Shown: piece after piece, positions 6,383-11,514 of the stretch
Numbering within the stretch: position 1 is the first letter of the stretch
Layout: each line of letters opens with the position of its first letter
Source of the DNA: an uncultured Lachnospiraceae bacterium
GTDB lineage: Bacteria > Bacillota > Clostridia > Lachnospirales > Lachnospiraceae
DNA: 11,514 bases
Assembly (NCBI GenBank): GCA_947653315.1
Contig: CANTGP010000058.1
Coordinates: 1 to 11,514, forward strand
Direction of reading: 5' to 3'
Translations under genes and position numbers: made by a program
Notes under the pieces: generated by a model
Told to the model about the DNA's origin: nothing
Databases searched by the model: none
The model's input: only the letters and a program-made list of their open reading frames with translations

Positions 6383-8920
6383 ATGGGATTGTACCAATAT
6401 GAGGTTGCGGATATAAAGAAAACGGAACGGATTGACCGGCTGGTGAGCCATTTGTTTGCCCGGATGCCGGAGATTGAATCGGCGAGGGCGAGATTGATTA
6501 CGGAGTCTTACCGGACGACGGAGCAGGAACCCGTCATTATCCGCAGGGCAAAGGCATTTGTGCATATTTTGGAGCATATTCCCATTATCATCCGGGAGGA
6601 TGAGCTGGTGGTGGGCAGCAGTACCATCGCGCCGAGGGGCTGCCAAACGTATCCGGAATTTTCCTATGAATGGCTGGAAGCGGAATTTGACACGGTGGCG
6701 ACCCGCAGTGCGGACCCTTTTTACATATCGGAGGAGGCAAAACGGGAAATCCGGGAAGCGGACCGCTACTGGAAAGGGAAGACCACCAGCGAACTGGCGA
6801 CGTCCTATATGGCGCCGGAGACGCTTACGGCGATGGAGCACAACATGTTTACGCCCGGTAATTATTTCTACAACGGCGTGGGGCATGTGACGGTGCAGTA
6901 TGAAAAAGTACTTGCCGTCGGCATGGAAGGCATCCGCGCGGAGGCGGAAGGGCTGCTTGCGCAGTGCCGCGCGGGGGACGGGGATTATGCCAGGAAATCC
7001 CGTTTCCTGCAGGCGGTCATCTTAAGCTGCAACGGGGTCATCGCCTACGCCAACCGCTATGCGCGCCTTGCGGAGCAGACGGCGGAAAAATGCCGGGATG
7101 CGGACAGGAAGGCGGAGTTGATGCGGATTGCCGGAAACTGCAGGCGGGTACCGGCGAAAGGGGCGGGGAATTTTTACGAAGCCTGCCAGTCTTTTTGGTT
7201 TATCCAGCAGCTTTTGCAGTTGGAATCCAGCGGGCATTCCATTTCCCCCGGACGTTTTGACCAGTATATGTACCCGTATTACGAAAAAGACCGGAAAGAG
7301 GGGACGTTAAGCAGGGAGTTTGCCCAGGAACTCATGGACTGCATTTGGGTAAAATTAAATGATTTGAACAAATGCCGGGATGCGGTTTCGGCAGAAGGGT
7401 TTGCAGGGTACAGCCTGTTCCAGAATTTAATTGCAGGGGGACAGAACGGGGACGGGGTGGATGTGACCAACGACCTGTCTTTTATGTGCATACAGGCATC
7501 CATGCATGTACGGCTTCCCCAGCCTTCCTTTTCCGTGCGCGTATGGAACGGTTCGCCCCATGAATTTTTAATCAAGGCGGCGGAACTGACGCGGACAGGG
7601 GTGGGTCTGCCTGCCTATTATAATGACGAGGTGATTATTCCGGCATTGGTAAGCCGCGGACTGACGCTTAAGGACGCGCGGGAATATAATATCATCGGCT
7701 GCGTGGAACCCCAAAAGGCGGGAAAGACGGAAGGATGGCATGACGCCGCGTTTTTCAATATGTGCCGTCCCCTGGAGCTTGTGTTTTCCCAAGGCATGGA
7801 CCGGGGGGTACAGGTGGGCGTGAAAACGAAGCCCGTGGAGGAAATGCGGGAGTTTACGGAATTTTACGATGCATATAAAGAACAGATGAATTACATGATC
7901 GGACTTTTGGTCAATGCGGACAATGCCATCGATGTGGCACATGCCGAGCGCTGTCCGCTGCCGTTCCTTTCCTGTATGGTGGACGATTGCATGAAACGGG
8001 GAAAATCGGTGCAGGAGGGCGGCGCGGTCTATAATTTCACCGGACCGCAGGGATTTGGCGTGGCGAATATGGCGGATTCCCTGTATGCGGTGAAAACCCT
8101 TGTGTTTGAGGAGCACAAAGCGACGCTGCGGGAATTTAAGGAAGCCTTGGCGACCAATTACGGGAAAGGGCTGACGAAAGAGATGATTGGCGATATGACG
8201 GCACGCATTGCCGCCGGATTAAAAGAAGCAGGGCAGGAAATCGGGGAGAAGGAGGTCGCCGTCATCATGAAGACCGTTATGGAAGTCTCCGAAATGCCTG
8301 CGGTGAAGGAGAAGGGGGAACGGCTGCTAAAGCTGATTGCGGAAGTTCCCAAGTTCGGGAACGACATTCCGGAGGTGGATGCATTTGCCAGGGATGTGGC
8401 GTATACTTATACGAGACCGCTGCAGGAGTACCGGAATCCCAGGGGCGGGATTTTCCAGGCGGGGCTTTACCCGGTATCCGCCAATGTACCGCTGGGCGCG
8501 CAGACGGGAGCGACGCCGGACGGAAGGCTGGCAGGGACGCCGGTGGCGGACGGGGTATCCCCTTCGGCGGGGAAGGACGTGAACGGTCCCACGGCGGCGG
8601 CAAACTCGGTGGCGAGACTGGATCATTTCATCGCTTCCAACGGAACGCTGTTTAACCAAAAATTCCACCCTTCGGCGCTGAGCGGACGGGAAGGGCTGGA
8701 AAAATTCGTGGCGCTGATCCGTGCTTATTTTGATCAAAAGGGAAGCCATATGCAATTTAACGTGGTCAGCCGGGAAACGCTGCTGGACGCGCAGAAATAC
8801 CCGGAAAAATACAAGCACCTGGTGGTGCGCGTGGCGGGTTACAGCGCACTGTTTACCACATTGTCCCGCTCACTGCAGGACGATATCATTAACCGGACGG
8901 AGCAGGGATTTAACTATTAA
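6383..8920 (+). CDS. Glycyl radical diol dehydratase (B12-independent glycerol/1,2-propanediol dehydratase type)
   Basis: This 845-aa enzyme of the pyruvate formate-lyase family should remove water from a vicinal diol by glycyl/thiyl radical chemistry, giving an aldehyde. The start at 6383 has GAAGGAG five bases upstream. The thiyl cysteine is Cys440 in IIGCVEPQ, with Glu442 as the C-x-E base of eliminase-type members; the radical glycine is Gly819 in RVAGYSALF near the C-terminus. His168 (VGHVTV), His285-Ser286 (SGHSISP) and Asp454 (14 after the Cys) match the substrate-binding residues I recall from Clostridium butyricum glycerol dehydratase (His164, His281, Ser282, Asp447), with constant offsets of 4 and then 7. 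The protein is longer than that enzyme, with an extra helical stretch at about 594-653. HypD and CutC types are less likely because they lack the Asp. With PduU and PduV downstream, 1,2-propanediol is the likeliest substrate, but glycerol cannot be excluded. No obvious encapsulation-peptide extension is seen. Confidence 0.9.
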   Translation: MGLYQYEVADIKKTERIDRLVSHLFARMPEIESARARLITESYRTTEQEPVIIRRAKAFVHILEHIPIIIREDELVVGSSTIAPRGCQTYPEFSYEWLEAEFDTVATRSADPFYISEEAKREIREADRYWKGKTTSELATSYMAPETLTAMEHNMFTPGNYFYNGVGHVTVQYEKVLAVGMEGIRAEAEGLLAQCRAGDGDYARKSRFLQAVILSCNGVIAYANRYARLAEQTAEKCRDADRKAELMRIAGNCRRVPAKGAGNFYEACQSFWFIQQLLQLESSGHSISPGRFDQYMYPYYEKDRKEGTLSREFAQELMDCIWVKLNDLNKCRDAVSAEGFAGYSLFQNLIAGGQNGDGVDVTNDLSFMCIQASMHVRLPQPSFSVRVWNGSPHEFLIKAAELTRTGVGLPAYYNDEVIIPALVSRGLTLKDAREYNIIGCVEPQKAGKTEGWHDAAFFNMCRPLELVFSQGMDRGVQVGVKTKPVEEMREFTEFYDAYKEQMNYMIGLLVNADNAIDVAHAERCPLPFLSCMVDDCMKRGKSVQEGGAVYNFTGPQGFGVANMADSLYAVKTLVFEEHKATLREFKEALATNYGKGLTKEMIGDMTARIAAGLKEAGQEIGEKEVAVIMKTVMEVSEMPAVKEKGERLLKLIAEVPKFGNDIPEVDAFARDVAYTYTRPLQEYRNPRGGIFQAGLYPVSANVPLGAQTGATPDGRLAGTPVADGVSPSAGKDVNGPTAAANSVARLDHFIASNGTLFNQKFHPSALSGREGLEKFVALIRAYFDQKGSHMQFNVVSRETLLDAQKYPEKYKHLVVRVAGYSALFTTLSRSLQDDIINRTEQGFNY

Positions 8921-8948
8921 CGGGTAACCGGTTGGAAAGGGAAGGCGT

Positions 8949-9743
8949 ATGGAGGATTACAGGCAGATAAAGGGGCGGATTTTTGATATCCAGAAATTTT
9001 CCATCCACGACGGGGACGGGATTCGTACCATCGTGTTTTTAAAGGGCTGTGTGCTCCGATGCCGTTGGTGCTGCAATCCCGAATCCCAGGAGTATGCGAT
9101 TCAGTCCATGACGGTGGCGGGGGAGGAGAAGACCGTCGGGCGGGACGTGACGGTGGAAGAAGTGATGCGGACGGTGGAGCAGGACAGACCCTATTACTAC
9201 CGTTCCGGCGGGGGACTGACGCTGTCCGGCGGGGAAAGCCTCTGCCAGCCGGATTTTGCAAGGGCGCTGCTGCGGGCGGCAAAGGAAAGCGGCATCGGCA
9301 CCGCCATGGAAAGTATGGGGTGTGCGCCGTATGACGTGATCGAAAGCATCCTGCCTTATCTGGACCATTATCTTTTGGATATTAAGCATATGGATGCGGC
9401 GAAGCATAAAGAATATACGGGGCGTTCCAATGAGTTGATGTTGGAGAACGCGGGAAAGATTGCACGGTCGGGACAGACCCGCTTAAGCATACGGATTCCC
9501 GTGATTCCAACGTTTAATGACAGTGCGGGGGAAATACGGGAAATCGCCGCATATGCAAGAAAATTGGGGAATGTGGAAAAAATCCATCTCCTTCCTTACC
9601 ACAGGCTGGGCCGGGATAAATACGACGGGCTTGGCAGGGAATACCGGATGGGGGATGTGCTCCCGCCGACGGCGGAGCGGATGCAGGAGTTAAAGGCGGC
9701 GGCGGAAGCGGCATCGGGGCTGCCTTGCCGGATTGGCGGGTAA
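8949..9743 (+). CDS. Radical-SAM glycyl radical enzyme activase, short form
   Basis: This 264-aa protein is the predicted activase that installs the radical on Gly819 of the preceding enzyme by reductive cleavage of S-adenosylmethionine. The cluster motif C-x3-C-x2-C is Cys34, Cys38 and Cys41 (KGCVLRCRWCCNPES), preceded by SIHDGDGIRTIVF, the usual activase N-terminus. LTLSGGE provides the SAM-binding GGE motif, and the LLDIKHMD and IPVIPTFND segments also match the family. Only about seven cysteines are present, and the region after NPES lacks the two extra [4Fe-4S] ferredoxin-like motifs normally found in activases of diol dehydratases and related eliminases (usually about 300 aa). In size it resembles pyruvate formate-lyase activase instead. 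The start has GGGAAGG just upstream and lies 28 bases after the dehydratase stop, so the two genes are co-transcribed. Confidence 0.92.
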   Translation: MEDYRQIKGRIFDIQKFSIHDGDGIRTIVFLKGCVLRCRWCCNPESQEYAIQSMTVAGEEKTVGRDVTVEEVMRTVEQDRPYYYRSGGGLTLSGGESLCQPDFARALLRAAKESGIGTAMESMGCAPYDVIESILPYLDHYLLDIKHMDAAKHKEYTGRSNELMLENAGKIARSGQTRLSIRIPVIPTFNDSAGEIREIAAYARKLGNVEKIHLLPYHRLGRDKYDGLGREYRMGDVLPPTAERMQELKAAAEAASGLPCRIGG

Positions 9744-9756
9744 GGAGACGCGCGGT

Positions 9757-9784
9757 GGGCAGCGGAAAATAGGTTTCCCTGCCC
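9757..9784 (+). other. Intercistronic RNA hairpin between activase and shell-protein genes
   Basis: GGGCAG (9757-9762) pairs with CTGCCC (9779-9784), and GGAAA (9764-9768) pairs with TTTCC (9774-9778). C9763 is bulged and the loop is five bases (ATAGG), giving eleven pairs in 28 bases. The next bases are GGTTGGAGAGAG, not a T-tract, so this is not a standard intrinsic terminator. It occupies most of the 65-base gap, ending about ten bases before the Shine-Dalgarno of the shell-protein gene. Roles as an mRNA stabiliser, processing site or expression-ratio element are inference. Confidence 0.55.
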
Positions 9785-9808
9785 GGTTGGAGAGAGAGGA
9801 ATACGGGA

Positions 9809-10216
9809 ATGGACGACGGAAGGATTGGGGGTATTTGTATGGGAATGCAGGATGATTTGTCAACGGAGGGGAAAACGAGGATTGTCCAGGAGTTGGTACC
9901 GGGCAAGCAGATTACCATTGCCCATCTGATTGCCAATCCCGGTCAGGTGTTGTATGAAAAGCTGGGGCTGGACCCAAGCGTGGATTATTCCCGTTCGGCA
10001 ATCGGGGTGCTGACCATCAGCCCTGCGGAAGCGGCGGTAATTGCGGCGGATATCGCGGTGAAGGCGGCAGGGGTGGAACTTGGGTTTGTGGACCGGTTCA
10101 GCGGGACGCTGATTGTGACCGGGACGGTGTCGGAGACGGAGGCTTCTTTGCGGGCGGTGCTGGATTACATGAAGGAGAAGATGGGATTTGCGGTGTGCCC
10201 GGTGACGCGGACGTAG
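9809..10216 (+). CDS. pduU: Bacterial microcompartment shell protein, PduU/EutS family
   Basis: This 135-aa protein belongs to the circularly permuted BMC-domain family that forms hexameric tiles with a small beta-barrel cap in microcompartment shells. Family-defining stretches are LVPGKQITIAHLIANPG (residues 29-45), AIGVLTISPAEAAVIAADIA and VELGFVDRFSGTLIVTG. The ending CPVTRT resembles PduU (SITRT) more than EutS, as does IANPG followed by a KLGL turn. The N-terminus is longer than in typical members by about 12-15 residues. The ATG at 9809 has AGAGGA eight bases upstream; ATG 9839, preceded by a G-run, would give a more usual length and is a real alternative. No BMC-H, BMC-T or BMC-P gene is in the window. 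PduU/EutS proteins are minor components, so this one must join a shell made from genes elsewhere. Confidence 0.9.
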   Translation: MDDGRIGGICMGMQDDLSTEGKTRIVQELVPGKQITIAHLIANPGQVLYEKLGLDPSVDYSRSAIGVLTISPAEAAVIAADIAVKAAGVELGFVDRFSGTLIVTGTVSETEASLRAVLDYMKEKMGFAVCPVTRT

Positions 10217-10225
10217 GGGAGCGGG

Positions 10226-10690
10226 ATGAGGAAGATTATTTTGATGGGGCGGAGCGAAAGTGGGAAGACGACGCTTACCCAGGCTTTGCGGGGGGAGCGT
10301 ATCCGGTACCGGAAGACGCAATATGTGAATCATTTTGATGTGGTGATTGATACGCCGGGGGAGTATATTCAGACGAAGCAGTTGGGGTATGCGCTGGCGT
10401 TGTATGCTTATGAGGCGGATGTGGTGGGGCTGCTTTTGGCGGCGACGGAGCCGTATTCTTTGTATCCGCCCAATATTACCGGGATGGTGAACCGGGATGT
10501 GGTGGGGATTGTGACGAAAATCCATGAGGAAAATGCGGATGCGGAGAGGGCTGCGCGGTGGCTGCGGCTGGCAGGGTGCAGGAAGATTTTTAAAGTGGAT
10601 TCCAAAAGGGGGGAGGGGGTTGCCGGACTTTTGGAATATCTGCGGGAGGAGGGGGATGTGCTGCCTTCCCTACTTGATGACACGCTTTAA
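10226..10690 (+). CDS. pduV: PduV/EutP-family P-loop protein of microcompartment operons
   Basis: This 154-aa small Ras-like P-loop protein carries Walker A GRSESGKT at residues 8-15, a G3-type DTPGEY, a TKIHEENAD segment where G4 (N/T-K-x-D) would lie, and VDSKRGEGV where G5 would lie. These features and the length match PduV/EutP. Salmonella PduV is linked to microcompartment positioning, and EutP has been reported as an acetate kinase, so nucleotide binding is expected but the role here is open. It starts nine bases after pduU, with GGGGAG (10216-10221) as Shine-Dalgarno, and pairs with it as in pdu and eut operons. Its last 21 bases overlap the convergent hydrolase gene on the other strand, and no terminator is visible after it. 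Confidence 0.9.
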   Translation: MRKIILMGRSESGKTTLTQALRGERIRYRKTQYVNHFDVVIDTPGEYIQTKQLGYALALYAYEADVVGLLLAATEPYSLYPPNITGMVNRDVVGIVTKIHEENADAERAARWLRLAGCRKIFKVDSKRGEGVAGLLEYLREEGDVLPSLLDDTL

Positions 10691-11404
10691 CCGGTAAAGT
10701 TTTATCCCGGGGATATGGCGGATATATTTTTTCAGGGTTTCCCGTTTGAAAGGTTTCCCGTGTGCGGGAAAAATCCAATCCGCTTTTGCGTCAATCAATG
10801 TATTCCATGAATTTTGAAACGCATTTTTATTTTCTATCCATATCGTGATTCTTTTCAGGCTTGGCAAACCGTTCATTGCAGCGTCGCCGCAAAAGATTTT
10901 ATTTCCTTTTTGGAGGGATATGGAATCCGGAGTATGTCCCTGTGTAAACAAAATTTTCCCTTGCAGCAGGTTTTCTGCAGCCGATAGGTTTTGGGGGGAC
11001 AGTATCATGAACCGGTCAAGGTATTGCCTCTCAACTGGCGGAAAAAGATGTTTTCCTTTCCCAATCAGTCCCATAAATTTACAAAAGATGAATGCGGTGA
11101 AACCGCTGCAGCCGCCGTCAAATGAATTTTGTCCCCTCAAAAGCGTGGGGATAGCCCGACGATGCAGGATTACTTTTATGTCAGGGTATTTTGACAGTAA
11201 TTCATTCAGGAAACCTGCATGGTCATCGTGCGCATGGGTTAAAAACACATAGTTAACCCCGGATAGGGGAATGCCTTGCCTGGTTGCCCGTTTCTCAACT
11301 TTCTTTAGGCTGTGCCCATATCCCGTATCAATCATAATATAACCTTCCGGTACCTGATAAATATAGGTATTCATGATTCTGTTTCCGACATTATATAGTT
11401 TCAT
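10670..11404 (-). CDS. Metallo-beta-lactamase-fold hydrolase
   Basis: This 244-aa protein has the complete metal site of the fold: HAHDDH at residues 57-62, His157 in QGHTPDS, Asp174 in FCGDAAM and His215 in PAHGKP. The N-terminus has an NTYIYQ strand followed by IDTG (25-28), standard for a protein that starts here, and there is no signal peptide. The substrate is unknown; this broad family includes glyoxalase II-like, lactonase-like and phosphodiesterase-like enzymes. The start at 11404 is supported by GGAG six bases upstream and a candidate promoter before it, although the same frame stays open to the window edge. The gene is visibly more AT-rich than the operon it faces: 26 of 60 bases are G or C in 10861-10920, against 33 of 60 in 10441-10500. 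Its 3' end overlaps pduV tail to tail by 21 bases. A functional link to the microcompartment is not evident. Confidence 0.88.
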   Translation of the reverse strand: MKLYNVGNRIMNTYIYQVPEGYIMIDTGYGHSLKKVEKRATRQGIPLSGVNYVFLTHAHDDHAGFLNELLSKYPDIKVILHRRAIPTLLRGQNSFDGGCSGFTAFIFCKFMGLIGKGKHLFPPVERQYLDRFMILSPQNLSAAENLLQGKILFTQGHTPDSISLQKGNKIFCGDAAMNGLPSLKRITIWIENKNAFQNSWNTLIDAKADWIFPAHGKPFKRETLKKYIRHIPGIKLYRLKRVIK

Positions 11405-11432
11405 GGCTAACTCCGTTTTGCTTGTTTCGGCA

Positions 11433-11460
11433 TTTATAATTGGAATGCGATAATTTTTAA
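11433..11460 (-). promoter_or_regulatory. Candidate promoter of the metallo-hydrolase gene
   Basis: On the minus strand, TTAAAA (11460-11455, 4 of 6 to TTGACA) is followed after 16 bases by TATAAA (11438-11433, 5 of 6 to TATAAT). A start near 11426 would leave a short leader holding the GGAG at 11414-11411. The surrounding DNA is AT-rich, which makes chance matches easy. Confidence 0.38.
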
Positions 11461-11514
11461 GTTTTGTTTTCTGGTAATTTTCCTGTGTGGCTTCCGATTC
11501 CTTATAGATGCTGA

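Noticed and set aside
6383..8920. Choline TMA-lyase (CutC) or hydroxyproline dehydratase (HypD) identity
   Set aside because: Asp454 after the thiyl Cys and the His168, His285 and Ser286 set match diol dehydratases; HypD has Thr-Gly after C-V-E and CutC lacks the Trp-His-Asp segment.
9757..9784. Intrinsic terminator after the activase
   Set aside because: The hairpin is followed by a G/A-rich sequence, not a run of T, and pduU/pduV have no promoter of their own that I can see.

Overview
The window looks like chromosomal DNA of an anaerobic gut Firmicute, most likely a Lachnospiraceae member. The reasons are the lipoprotein plus hybrid-kinase layout, purine-rich Shine-Dalgarno sites, sigma-A-type promoters and a B12-independent (glycyl radical) diol dehydratase with microcompartment genes. 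This placement is inferred from gene content and style; no marker gene is present.

Left block (218-5447, + strand): a three-gene operon. It encodes a lipid-anchored RbsB/LuxP-type sugar-binding protein, a large membrane hybrid histidine kinase (sensor domain, PAS, HisKA, HATPase, two receivers) and an AEC-family permease whose start overlaps the kinase stop (ATGA). No ABC permease or ATPase gene accompanies the binding protein, so it more likely presents a ligand to the kinase than feeds a transporter. The kinase has no Hpt or DNA-binding output domain.

Middle (5452-6216, - strand): a YcdX-like PHP metal-dependent phosphoesterase. It converges on the permease gene and diverges from the next operon. 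The intergenic region holds back-to-back promoters and a 19-bp dyad (ACAACA-N7-TGTTGT) placed to touch both.

Right block (6383-10690, + strand): a four-gene operon behind a near-consensus promoter (TTGACT-N17-TATAAT). It encodes an 845-aa glycyl radical enzyme with the residues expected of a glycerol/1,2-propanediol dehydratase, a short radical-SAM activase without the usual ferredoxin insert, a PduU/EutS microcompartment shell protein and a PduV/EutP P-loop protein. The expected product would be an aldehyde (propionaldehyde from 1,2-propanediol, the fermentation product of fucose and rhamnose). The aldehyde and alcohol dehydrogenases, phosphotransacylase and main shell proteins are absent, so this looks like a satellite microcompartment locus that depends on a larger locus elsewhere. 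An 11-bp hairpin without a T-tract lies between the activase and shell genes.

Right edge (10670-11404, - strand): a metallo-beta-lactamase-fold hydrolase in visibly more AT-rich DNA. Its 3' end overlaps pduV by 21 bases. No RNA genes, insertion sequences, CRISPR arrays or convincing intrinsic terminators were seen. Bases 1-217 hold no recognisable gene, only a candidate promoter/operator.
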